Assembly (NCBI GenBank): GCA_027577415.1
Contig: JANBQS010000452.1
Coordinates: forward strand, 1-17,628
DNA: 17,628 nt
Direction: 5' to 3'
Origin: Coemansia sp. RSA 922
Taxonomy: Eukaryota > Kickxellomycota > Kickxellomycetes > Kickxellales > Kickxellaceae
The notes under the pieces are model-generated. The model was not told the origin of the DNA. It worked only from the letters and a program-made list of their open reading frames with translations, and did not search any database. This document shows positions 1 to 8,794 of this stretch, piece after piece (the stretch's first letter is position 1; each line of letters opens with the position of its first letter). Both the position numbers and the translations under genes were made by a program.

Positions 1-660
1 CACTTGCTAGTCTAGGGAATTTAAAATGTCAGTATATTGAGCATCCTCCTTAGTGGAAACAAGGCAGACATCAAATGTGTGAGCTATTCGGTTATAAACT
101 GTGCCAACATCCCAGCACGCCGCCTGGCAAGAATGTCAGTTCAAGATATCGGCAACTCACATCCTTATGCTCTAAAGTAAGCAAGTCAGACTGAAACAGC
201 TCCCGCATGCTCCGTGCAAAGGCGGTAGGCAATACCAGGACCCATGCAGACCAGCATGACCTGAGCGCTGGTTTGCGCCGACTTACAAGATGTGAATTAT
301 GTGCAGCGAGTCCACGCCAATACGCGGAAAATACATATTGAGCTTGTAGTAGCCACAATCGACCACGTATTTAGACTTTATCAACGGACAGTGACATCTC
401 GGCTCTATTAGTAGCGTATATTACCTTGCGTGTTGGCGCAGACTGAAGGATTTTGGCCTGCAAGTTAGCTGGCAGCTGCGAGTTGTGGGGGGGGGAAGAG
501 CGCTGAGTGGCTTGGTGTCGTCATCGGTGGGAAGGCAATAAACCTCTTTTTCCTAGACCACACATGAATTACAAAAGGTGTTGGGGGATATTTCATTTCG
601 TCGACTAAGCGGTCTTGCCACTTGACTGAAAGTTGGGGGGCTTCCTCCCGCTTCCAACAT
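1..660. other. Left-edge spacer without a supported gene
   Basis: I see no credible gene here. The only sizeable open frame is an 88-codon minus-strand stretch (358 to 92), with a composition rich in Trp, Cys, Arg and Leu and no recognisable domain. A run of nine G residues lies at 487-495. The rightmost part is probably the upstream promoter of the cyclin locus. No tRNA-like internal box or cloverleaf was recognised by eye. Confidence 0.5.
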
Positions 661-665
661 TCGGT

Positions 666-673
666 TATATAAA
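666..673 (+). promoter_or_regulatory. TATA box of the cyclin locus
   Basis: The sequence TATATAAA lies about 108 nt upstream of the ATG at 781. It is followed by a long T-rich and CT-rich tract (about 698-776) that runs almost up to the ATG, which is the usual layout of a fungal core promoter and initiator region. It suggests that the damaged cyclin locus may still be transcribed. Confidence 0.6.
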
Positions 674-780
674 CCCGTGTTTGTCCTCACTCATGTTCGT
701 TTTCTTTTTTTTTTTCGTTACCCTCTTTCTTCACTTTTTTGATTATTACCCAAACTCTTTTTTCCCTTTTTTTTACAACA

Positions 781-2061
781 ATGACTCTGGTACCCCGCAT
801 GGTAAGTATTTGAACAATGTGCCTGAGCAAAAGTCCCTGTGCCTCAGAGGTTACACTGGACGACTACTGTAATCATTACTAACTCTCTTTTTTGTTATGC
901 TCATTTTTGCGGCTGTAGAAAATCGCCCGCTCGTCGGATGAGAACAAGGCCATCGGCAGCAACAGCCGTGCTCTGCGTGGTTCGCTCCCCTCTGTTCACA
1001 CAGCTGCTTTATCCATGGCAATGCAAATGGCGGAGGCTGTCATAGTGCAAGTTTTCAGTACTACCAAAGTCGTCATGCCAGCACCGCTAGCTGACCCAAA
1101 ACATTGTGTCAATACCACGGAGCCTAAGCAAGTGGTCCAGGCAAAGATTTCAAAGGACTCAACTGCTTCTGCTGGATGCCAAGAGGGGACCTCAGATAAG
1201 CCCACTGCATCTGTGCCTGACTCAGTCTATGACTCTATCAACTCGCAGGCTACTGTGGCTGATCACAATCTGTCAACCAATATCAGGTGACGCAAGATTG
1301 TTAAGCTGGCATGTGCATACTCACCCTTGTGCACGCTTGCTGGCAAAGCTGCCAAGGCCACACTTATTGCGCCGTCAGTGTGTGTCCCTTGCACACGGGA
1401 GTAGGACATAGAGCTCTATGGCGTTGACATTGTGAGCGGCTGGAATGACATCGACGCCAATGACAGCAACGATCTACTGCAGGCGTCAGAGTACGTCGAC
1501 AATACTATTGGGTATTTGTGCGAGCGCGAGCTGGTGACGATGCCCAACCACACTTATATGGACAGGCAGAAGGACCTGACTTGGCGGATGCGCCGTGAGC
1601 TCGTCGACTGGATGGTCCAAATTCACTACCAACTATGTTTGCTGCCCGAAGCGCTATTCTTGGTGGTAAATATACCTATTACAAGAGTAGTTTCCTTTTA
1701 TAAATTATAAAGGATAAAATTTTAAAACAAGAAAAGAAGCTACCAAAATCTCATCCTAGTGCTGAGTGGGTAAACATATAAATACAAGATCAAAATAGTT
1801 TGATGATCATAGACAACTGCTTCCTGTGACATCACACCCAAGGGCCATATGACACACTACTGGCACTCCAGACTACCACTCGGTGATGATCAGCGCATGG
1901 CCCTATTCCGCATGTGTCTGATTGAAGACAAGCACTGGCCCCGCGGCGAAGTGGCTATGTCTACTACTATGCTGTTAACCAGCACAGCGTTCAGGCAGAT
2001 GGACAAGGGCGACGTAATGGATACCATTTCGCGTCTTGTTGTGGAGTACTACGGCAAATAA
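781..2061 (+). pseudogene. B-type cyclin locus, internally deleted and probably non-functional
   Basis: Exon 1 (781-801, MTLVPRM) splices through a GTAAGT...TAG intron (802-918) into an exon reading KIARSSDENKAIGSN, a typical fungal mitotic-cyclin N-terminus. The same frame meets TGA at 1288-1290 and TAG at 1402-1404, then resumes with WNDIDAND, SEYVDNTI, VTMPNHTYMDRQKDLTWRMR and ELVDWMVQ, the start of the first cyclin box of B cyclins, up to about 1668. An AT-rich non-coding stretch follows. The frame reopens at 1813 with DDQRMALFRMCLIEDKHWPRGEVAMS, which resembles the beginning of the second cyclin fold (TRTLaKYLmEisLiD...pPSevA), and ends at 2061. Roughly 75-80 residues of the first cyclin box (helices 2-5) are absent, as is most of the usual C-terminus. 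The two stops could be bypassed by a putative in-phase intron (1287-1436, 150 nt) and the AT-rich stretch by another (1666-1812, 147 nt), so a short expressed cyclin-like protein cannot be excluded. Loss of half a cyclin box should abolish normal CDK binding. A functional paralogue probably exists elsewhere. Confidence 0.62.
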
Positions 2062-2365
2062 ATAGTATGTCACACTCTCTGCTTAATAATATTTTGATTT
2101 CTCTTCTTTCGGCAATAATAACAAATTTTGTAAACACTAGTTCATTCGAAGGCGCCAATGCTTGTGCGTATATTTCAATGTACTCGTACATTTTCTACTT
2201 TACCTTGCTGGATTCTGTCCTAATCGCCATATCTTGTTTCTAGTTATCAATATAGTTTCTACAATCTCAGGCAACCGCATATCAAACGACATAGCGCGCA
2301 TTGTTATGCAATAAAGCGAAAACGGGATTCTAGTTAACCTATAAGTTATAATTCTTGAAACAACA
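2062..2365. other. Convergent 3' spacer between cyclin locus and XPB gene
   Basis: This AT-rich stretch lies between two converging genes. It contains a canonical AATAAA at 2310-2315 on the + strand, which could serve as a poly(A) signal for the cyclin locus, and another AATAAA overlapping the cyclin stop at about 2060. I see no gene in it. Confidence 0.45.
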
Positions 2366-4915
2366 CTACTTTTTTTTAAAGAACTGACGCCTTAATAGCG
2401 GATGATACTCAGCTGGCTTCTTACGTTCGACACGACCTTTGGCTACAGTACCATATAGATTTTTGAGCGGGCCAGCAGTGCGTCGCATGCCAGCATCATC
2501 CCGGACAAGGCCACCAAAGTCCAAGTCGTCAGGCATATCCTCTTGCATATCCGCGTCGGCTACTGTCACCATCATAACAAAGTCCAACAGGCCCTTTTGG
2601 CTGTCTTTATCGCCATATACCAGGTCAGAGCACTTTTCCATGCCTTCGAGATGAGTAATAACCTTGAACGAGTATCCTTGGTCGATCAAAAACTGCTGGC
2701 GCTTGGTCGAAAAGTACATCTCTTGTGTGTCCTTGCTGACCAGCGAGTAAAAGAAAGCGTTGAATCCCTCATCATTACGTCGCTTTGCGCGCAGAATGCG
2801 ACCAAGTCGCTGAGCCTCCTGCCGCCGAGATCCAAAATGAGAAGACACTTGGATAAGACAAGTTGCTTCGGGCAAGTCAATCGACGTATCTCCAACCTTT
2901 GAAAGCAAGATAGTGTTAACAGCCGGGTTATGCTGGAACTGGTGCAAGATGCGCATGCGCTCTTTTTGTCCAGTCTCGCCATATATGTGAGGCAGTCCGA
3001 GCACTTTGGAGTAAACTTTAAGAGTGGTGACGTTGTCGATAAATACAATGGTCTTGTCGCCGCGGTTTCTGTGGAAATTGATGAGATACTGGCAGGTGCG
3101 AAGTTTGTTTGGGTTCATAGCATAGAGTAGGTTTCGCTTGTGTGAGGCTTCTTCGAGATATGCCTTGTAAAACTCGGGTGTCATCGTGCACCACACTTCG
3201 GCGCATTGTACCGTGGCAATATGACCTTTGTTGGCCAAGTCCATCCAGTTTGCCTCGTAAAGCTTAGGTCCGATGAGAAAGCTCAAGTCGTCGATTTTAT
3301 CATCCTCGCGCACGAGCGTGGCAGTCAGACCTAGTTTAGAATGAGCAGCGACGTTTGTTACAACGTGTCGGAACACTGCGGCCGGCGCAACATGTACTTC
3401 GTCCAGCAGCAGCATTCCCCACTCGTGTTGGTTGAGAAAGTCCATCATCAATTGCCCCTGACGGGAGCGTTTGCGAGTGTTTGCCACCATCGCGTATGTT
3501 GATATAACCAATCCAGCCTCACCTAGGAATGGCACCTTCTGGTCGGAGGTGAATACGGCGATTTGCTCCTCTTTGATGGTCGACCACTGCAGGAACTGCT
3601 GCTTCCACTGCATAACTGATACCGACGAGGTACACAGGCAAAGGATGCTCTTCTTGATCGTACAAGCGGCGGTGATACCGACTAGTGTCTTGCCAGCACC
3701 ACAAGGCAGCACAATGATGCCTGACCGGGCGCGACCGTTGCTAAACATCTTATTTAAGCTCATTTCCTGGTAAGGCCGGATTGTAGTGGCTGGTTTGAGG
3801 TCGATATCGAGGTTTGCATTTATAGTGTCGTTACGAAAGTCGTACTCTTCCAGCATGGGGAAATCGATTTCATTGCATCGCTTTCGGACATCCTCGACCA
3901 TTTTATTGTTAATCTCAAACGCGTAGACATTGTCTTCTACATTCACATCATCATCGTCATTGAGCACGCCAAAGTTACCAACATCTCCACCAGAAATTGT
4001 GCTCGCAGCTGTACTTGAACGTCCTGCAGTCCTCTCTGGTAGACCGCCGACGTTCAGGTCGCCCATTTGCGATGACTCTTGCATTAAAATGCCATCGCTG
4101 GTCACTGTGCCGTCGACTCTCTCGTCTGGCATTACGCGGGCTTGGGCGATAATCGGGTCTCGGAGCAAGTGTTGCAAAATATCCGGGTGACTGGACTCTA
4201 CAAAGTATCGGTGGTACTTCAGAACAAGCTTGACCTTGCCGTACGACTTTGTGCACTGGTTGATAGCCTCAATCACGTCGGCTGGAATGGGGACCTTGGA
4301 CAGACGGTTCAGAACTTCTAAAATATCTTTAGTATCGAGTCCTACCGATACTGCGGCGTAGAGGGAATGGGGCGTGAGCTTGTACTCGTGTATGTGCGTT
4401 GGGCGCGAAATGGGCTCACTAATAGCAATAAGAAAGTCGATGGCCTTTTCAGCAATCGGCGAGAAAGCCTCAAGAATAATGTGGCCGCTGTGAGGACAGA
4501 TCCATAGTGGGCGAGACTCATGGTCGGGCTTGAGTTCCAGGTAGCTGTAGTTGCCCTTGCCAAACAGGCCAGTGGTCAAATCGCGCTTTGGTATCCTTAC
4601 CACGTCGTACTCGTCTACATCGTCGTCGCCAGAATCGCCAAAGGCAGTGACAAAGTTTTTGGGCACAAGCCCGCTTGAAATGTCTCGTTGCGCCAGGTCC
4701 TCCAAAGCTATCCCATCCTCGTCGTTGTCATCGACTTCATCATCGGAGCCACTAGAGTTGTGGCCCGAACTGTCAACTTCGCCTTCGGCCGGGCTCGCGG
4801 GCACGCTGAAGCCGCCTCGCTCAGTGTCGCGAGCGCTTTCACAAACCATCAGCGAAACCTGCTGTCCCTCGTCGTCCTCCAAGTCCTCATAGTCACTAAC
4901 TGTGCACTTGGACAT
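2366..4915 (-). CDS. SSL2: TFIIH core helicase XPB/Ssl2 (3'-5' DNA translocase)
   Basis: The product (849 aa) is the XPB/Rad25/Ssl2 subunit of TFIIH, a nuclear ATP-dependent DNA translocase for promoter opening by RNA polymerase II and nucleotide excision repair. An acidic N-terminus (residues 1-100) precedes the XPB N-terminal damage-recognition-like region. The two RecA-like lobes carry Walker A LPCGAGKT (about 403-410), the DEVH box (505-508), TAT (531-533), the XPB-specific RED motif (536-538), VFIDN (624-628) and motif [14 protein letters not shown] (702-713). The tail is basic and ends in KKK. Length matches yeast Ssl2 (843 aa). All expected catalytic residues are present and no intron is visible. 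I start at 4915 ([15 protein letters not shown]) because this gives the normal acidic XPB N-terminus. The frame stays open 49 codons further upstream, but that extension is hydrophobic and unlike the family. The spacer to the upstream SWI3-type gene is only 226 bp, so its promoter must be compact. Confidence 0.97.
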   Translation of the reverse strand: MSKCTVSDYEDLEDDEGQQVSLMVCESARDTERGGFSVPASPAEGEVDSSGHNSSGSDDEVDDNDEDGIALEDLAQRDISSGLVPKNFVTAFGDSGDDDVDEYDVVRIPKRDLTTGLFGKGNYSYLELKPDHESRPLWICPHSGHIILEAFSPIAEKAIDFLIAISEPISRPTHIHEYKLTPHSLYAAVSVGLDTKDILEVLNRLSKVPIPADVIEAINQCTKSYGKVKLVLKYHRYFVESSHPDILQHLLRDPIIAQARVMPDERVDGTVTSDGILMQESSQMGDLNVGGLPERTAGRSSTAASTISGGDVGNFGVLNDDDDVNVEDNVYAFEINNKMVEDVRKRCNEIDFPMLEEYDFRNDTINANLDIDLKPATTIRPYQEMSLNKMFSNGRARSGIIVLPCGAGKTLVGITAACTIKKSILCLCTSSVSVMQWKQQFLQWSTIKEEQIAVFTSDQKVPFLGEAGLVISTYAMVANTRKRSRQGQLMMDFLNQHEWGMLLLDEVHVAPAAVFRHVVTNVAAHSKLGLTATLVREDDKIDDLSFLIGPKLYEANWMDLANKGHIATVQCAEVWCTMTPEFYKAYLEEASHKRNLLYAMNPNKLRTCQYLINFHRNRGDKTIVFIDNVTTLKVYSKVLGLPHIYGETGQKERMRILHQFQHNPAVNTILLSKVGDTSIDLPEATCLIQVSSHFGSRRQEAQRLGRILRAKRRNDEGFNAFFYSLVSKDTQEMYFSTKRQQFLIDQGYSFKVITHLEGMEKCSDLVYGDKDSQKGLLDFVMMVTVADADMQEDMPDDLDFGGLVRDDAGMRRTAGPLKNLYGTVAKGRVERKKPAEYHPLLRRQFFKKK

Positions 4916-5141
4916 TGTAAATAAGAGCAGAGTTGGTCGATAATACTGAAAAACTCCAATAAAGCTGTAGTAGAGAAGACTGACGTGGCAGAGGGCTGCG
5001 AAAGAGAAGGTGGTGGGCCAGCAGGCCTGCTGAAAGGCACAAAGGGCCACGCTACTAAGCAAAGCTCAAACAAGCAAAAGACAAGAATGGCGGATATTTT
5101 TTAAAAGCTAAAAAGAAAGAAGAAAAAGAAAGCAAGAAGAG

Positions 5142-8100
5142 CTATGCACTAAGATCATCAACATCCATCGATTCATCAGAGTTGCTTTCCTCCGACTCGG
5201 GAGTTGATTCCGATGACATAGACGAGGGAAGCTCGGGGACGGGACTGTCAGTAGTGACAGCTGCGCTGACAGCCAAGGGCCCCGCGACTGGGACGGTGGC
5301 AGCAGGACCGACAGCCATTGTCGACTGTCCTGCTCCAGTCGAAGACAGAGGGGTAGTTGGCGCTTCGGGGCCCGGCGCAACGACGACCGCGCCATGTCCA
5401 TTAGTGATAGGAGCCGAGACAAGCGGAGCCGAAGGCAAGTTCGGGATCGAGGAGCCAGATGGAATGCCATTAACCACGCCCGATCCAACAGCGGGCAAAA
5501 CAGCCGCAGAAAGCGTCGGTGCGGGCGGAGGCACTAGAGTCTGAGGCGGCGGAGCTGGGAGCGAAACGGCAGCGGGCCTGGGAGGTGCAGTTGGCGGGCG
5601 GACGACCTGAGCAACGTTGTCATTCGCTTGGAATGCGTTAGAGCTATTAGCTGAGGCGATTCTTCCCGCCGCGCCGCTCTCGAATAGGGCCATCTTCTTC
5701 TTTAGCGCCCAGCACTCCTCAACCAACTGCTGGCGCTGACGGGCCAGATCCTTGCGCTCTTGCTCGATAGCCGCTTCCATTTCTTCGAACTGGCGCATCT
5801 TCAGCTCTAGCTTGGTCATCTGCAGCTCGACCGCGCGGTGCACCATGCTCTCCAGTTGGCGCTCTTCGTAGTCGGCGAGCTTTGCAGCCTTTGCAGCGGC
5901 CGCACCAAGTGCAATCGAAGACGCATAGGCAAGCTGAGACCCAGGAGGCAGCTCGAGGCTTTCGGTAGCCGCCGTCTCAGAAGGCACAGCGGGCTCAACA
6001 GGCGCAGCTGGTTCAGTAGGCTCAGCCTCAGTCTCAGGCTTGTCGTTGCCATTAACCTCGGGCTTGGATACCCCGGCGTCGACATCCATGCCGCCAGACT
6101 CGGGCTGCACGGCCTCGCCATCGGCACTGACAGCGGGCTCGGCGGTAACATCTTCCTTGTCCTTATTATCAGCAGGCTCTGCGATCACCTTGCTCTTACC
6201 GCTCTTGGCGAGCTCAGCCAATGCGGCCTTTGCGGCGGCGGCGGCCACGCCAGGGTTGACGTTCGATGCCAAGAAGGCAACAACGGACATGACTGGATTG
6301 TCAGCGCGCGAGAAGGGTATGACAGCCGACTGCGAGCCTCTGGAGTTCTTTAGTGGTGCGACCTCGAAGGTATCCTCGACGGGGAGCTTGAGGAAGCTCA
6401 AGACGCACTCTTCGCGGGACTTTGTGCCAATATGCTCAGCAATGCGGTTCCAGTCGTCATCGTACATGTCGAGGCCCTCGAGCAACAGAAGCATCTCTTG
6501 GCTAGTCCAGTCGTCGCCAGCTCCAGGTTGGCCAGAGCTGTTGTCCGTCAATTTGACAAAGTCTGAGCTCGAAAGACTGCCAGGGAAGCGGCCATCCATG
6601 TAGCACGGCGCGCACAAGTCGACGCGCTGGCGCATGTTCTTCGCACAATGGTAGTAGGCCGCAGTGCAGTTTACGCCGCAAGTGTAGCAGAAGGTGTCCT
6701 TGGTAGTGGCAGAGCTCTCTGAAGCACTGGCCTCGCGCGCAGGCTTGGCAGCCTCGGCCGAAATGGTGGGAGACTCGTAAATGTTCTTGCGCAAAGCAAG
6801 CCCGTCGGAGCCAGATCCGCCGGCCGCCGATACGACAGCCGCAGCCGCAGTAGAAACAGATCCAGTAGCAGGCCCAGCTTTACCTCCGCTAGCCAGCTGC
6901 GCGCTGGAAATACTGGGCTGGAACGGTACAAGGCCGCGCGGCGTGTCGGCGGAAATGCGGAAGTGTCCAGTGAATGGTGGGCCGATGGTCGATGGCCTAG
7001 AGTCGGCGTCGGCCTGGTAGTTGATCAGCCCCCATTGCTCGAGGAACGCGTGCACGCGCATAATCGCGCACACGTCGCCAGCCAGGTTGCGGCGGCACGC
7101 AGTCACAGTCAGATACTCTGAGGGGTTGAGGCGGTAGCTGTTGACCATAAAGTTGCGATACTCGATGTAGATGGTCGGCGTCTTGGACATGTTCCGCGAG
7201 TTGAAGAACTCGGGTAGCGCGCGACGCTCATTGTCGTGGATAAGCGACAGGTTGAACCAGGCAGCGTAGCTAGGGACAATAATCTCCTGTGTCTGCTCTA
7301 CCAGCAGGCGACGGGCGTCTTCTTCGCGCTGCAGCTGCTCGTCAGCGCTGATAGCATGATCCGCGGCGGAGGGGTCATTTGGCTCTTGACCCTCAGGGCT
7401 GCCGCCCTCCTTTTCTTGGTCGACATCCATGGAGCTACCGCCGGGCGGGCTCATAGGCGGCTTGGTGGTGTCGTCGGGGACACTCGCATCGTCGCCAGGA
7501 ACATTCGCCAGATCGCCGTTAGGCAGTGGCTCAAACTCATTGCGCTTGTTGCGATGTCCCAAGTTGCGCTGAATCTCGTAGATATCCTGCGTCACAATGC
7601 CCTCAGGAATATCGCTGTTGTCGCCGTCGGGCCGCAGACGCTTGTCTTCGCCTGAAACGCCCGCGTGCGCACGTCTCTTTGCGCCGCTGGCGTTATTCCC
7701 AGCAGCACTAGCGGCATTTGGCGACTCGTAGTCCTCCTCGCTCATCCACTCGCTAAAGGAGGCGCTGTCTTCAACCCATTGCCAAGACACATACCAGGGA
7801 CCACTGTGCTCGGAGGCCTCCTCGGGCTCGGCCGAGTAAGGCGGCTCGGCGGGCATCCACGCATCATAAGAGTCGGGAGTATACCACCAGTGAACGAGAA
7901 CGCGGCCGTCCTGCTTACTCAGAGTGCGGAACCAGTCGTCGGTACCATCGCCGCTGCGCACGTCAATGTTGTCGACAACATGAGTCGCGTCGTGCTCTGA
8001 ATCAACTACGCGTCCACCAAGCGACTGCACGGAGGAGCTCAGCTTCGCAAGCTTATCGTCAGATATGTCGGCGCCAAAGTGAACCTTAACAAGAGGCAAT

Positions 8101-8549
8101 TGGCGATTGTCTACTAGCTTGAGACGCACAGCCTCTAGCAGCTCGCGCGCCGCTGCACTGCTGGCCCACTGTGTGTTGCTCAAATCCACTTTGTGAGTGA
8201 TAGCAAAATCCAGTGCAGCGCTAAGCGCATAGTACAGAGGGCTTTGCTCCTTGACGCCATCATGTGGGACAGTAAAGAGGGCGGCTGGCATCTTGCAGCC
8301 GCTAGTACTGGAAGAGCTGCTCTTTCCAAATACGCTCTCTAGAGCGAGCTGAATGGCGTGTGTAACCTGAGACAGCAGCGGGCCGTCGATAGGGGGCAAA
8401 TTAGCGTCGGCGTGACCCGAAGAGGCGGCGATTTCGGCCTCTGTGGTGAGCGCATCGACAACGCTGTCAAAGCGCGTAGCTACATTGTCTGACGCGTAGT
8501 ATGCCGCCCAAGTGTCGCGCTGGCACTGATGAGCACTGGGGCTGGCCAT
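5142..8549 (-). CDS. SWI3: SWI3/SMARCC-type subunit of a SWI/SNF-family chromatin remodeller
   Basis: The 1135-residue protein has the complete SMARCC architecture. An N-terminal MarR-like/BRCT/chromo module spans about 13-275: WAAYYASDNVATRFDSV, then SSVQSLGGRVVDSEHDATHVV, then VLVHWWYTPDSYDAWMP and FSEWMSEEDYE, closely patterned on human BAF170. A SWIRM domain follows at about 422-512 (IIVPSYAAWF ... FFNSRN ... YRNFMVNSYR ... FLEQWGLINYQ). A ZZ-type zinc finger has C621, C624, H634, C635, C646 and C649, and a SANT domain covers about 679-725 (DDWTSQEMLLLLEGLDMY). An Ala-rich stretch leads to a long charged coiled coil (about 880-955), which in this family mediates dimerisation. The last 180 residues are a low-complexity Pro/Ala/Val/Ser tail. 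It should act as a nuclear scaffold in SWI/SNF or RSC; Swi3 and Rsc8 are paralogues in yeast and I cannot tell which applies. The start at 8549 fits the family N-terminus, and no introns are seen. Confidence 0.95.
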   Translation of the reverse strand: MASPSAHQCQRDTWAAYYASDNVATRFDSVVDALTTEAEIAASSGHADANLPPIDGPLLSQVTHAIQLALESVFGKSSSSSTSGCKMPAALFTVPHDGVKEQSPLYYALSAALDFAITHKVDLSNTQWASSAAARELLEAVRLKLVDNRQLPLVKVHFGADISDDKLAKLSSSVQSLGGRVVDSEHDATHVVDNIDVRSGDGTDDWFRTLSKQDGRVLVHWWYTPDSYDAWMPAEPPYSAEPEEASEHSGPWYVSWQWVEDSASFSEWMSEEDYESPNAASAAGNNASGAKRRAHAGVSGEDKRLRPDGDNSDIPEGIVTQDIYEIQRNLGHRNKRNEFEPLPNGDLANVPGDDASVPDDTTKPPMSPPGGSSMDVDQEKEGGSPEGQEPNDPSAADHAISADEQLQREEDARRLLVEQTQEIIVPSYAAWFNLSLIHDNERRALPEFFNSRNMSKTPTIYIEYRNFMVNSYRLNPSEYLTVTACRRNLAGDVCAIMRVHAFLEQWGLINYQADADSRPSTIGPPFTGHFRISADTPRGLVPFQPSISSAQLASGGKAGPATGSVSTAAAAVVSAAGGSGSDGLALRKNIYESPTISAEAAKPAREASASESSATTKDTFCYTCGVNCTAAYYHCAKNMRQRVDLCAPCYMDGRFPGSLSSSDFVKLTDNSSGQPGAGDDWTSQEMLLLLEGLDMYDDDWNRIAEHIGTKSREECVLSFLKLPVEDTFEVAPLKNSRGSQSAVIPFSRADNPVMSVVAFLASNVNPGVAAAAAKAALAELAKSGKSKVIAEPADNKDKEDVTAEPAVSADGEAVQPESGGMDVDAGVSKPEVNGNDKPETEAEPTEPAAPVEPAVPSETAATESLELPPGSQLAYASSIALGAAAAKAAKLADYEERQLESMVHRAVELQMTKLELKMRQFEEMEAAIEQERKDLARQRQQLVEECWALKKKMALFESGAAGRIASANSSNAFQANDNVAQVVRPPTAPPRPAAVSLPAPPPQTLVPPPAPTLSAAVLPAVGSGVVNGIPSGSSIPNLPSAPLVSAPITNGHGAVVVAPGPEAPTTPLSSTGAGQSTMAVGPAATVPVAGPLAVSAAVTTDSPVPELPSSMSSESTPESEESNSDESMDVDDLSA

Positions 8550-8794
8550 TTGTCACAAAGTAAGAATAACGAGAGTAGCTAATAGAAGAAAAACAGAGAT
8601 TTGGCAATTGAAAGCAATATTGGTACTTTGGAATCAAAATGTGTGCAGAAATTAAATTTACGAAAGGCAAAATGGTCAATTTGAAGCCAAACGCGAGCAA
8701 TGCTGTATACGTTAGTCCCAAGAATTTGGCCTTTGATGGCCAAGCCAATAGAAAGTAGGGTCTTGATTTGATCGGTGATCCGGGGCAGGCTTGA

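Noticed and set aside
92..358. 88-codon minus-strand open frame in the left spacer
   Set aside because: No recognisable domain, odd composition (many Trp, Cys, Arg), no supporting promoter; likely chance.
966..980. GGTTCGCTCCCC, similar to a tRNA B box
   Set aside because: It lies inside the cyclin-like coding frame and no A box, acceptor stem or T terminator is arranged around it.
4916..5062. 49-codon N-terminal extension of the XPB frame
   Set aside because: It is hydrophobic and unlike any XPB N-terminus; the family-like acidic start is at 4915, and the extension lies in the short upstream spacer, probably 5' UTR or promoter.
5838..6603. Several plus-strand open frames (up to 187 codons) antisense to the SWI3-type gene
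   Set aside because: Arg/Ser/Leu-rich shadows of a GC-rich Ala/Pro/Glu-rich coding region, with no conserved features.
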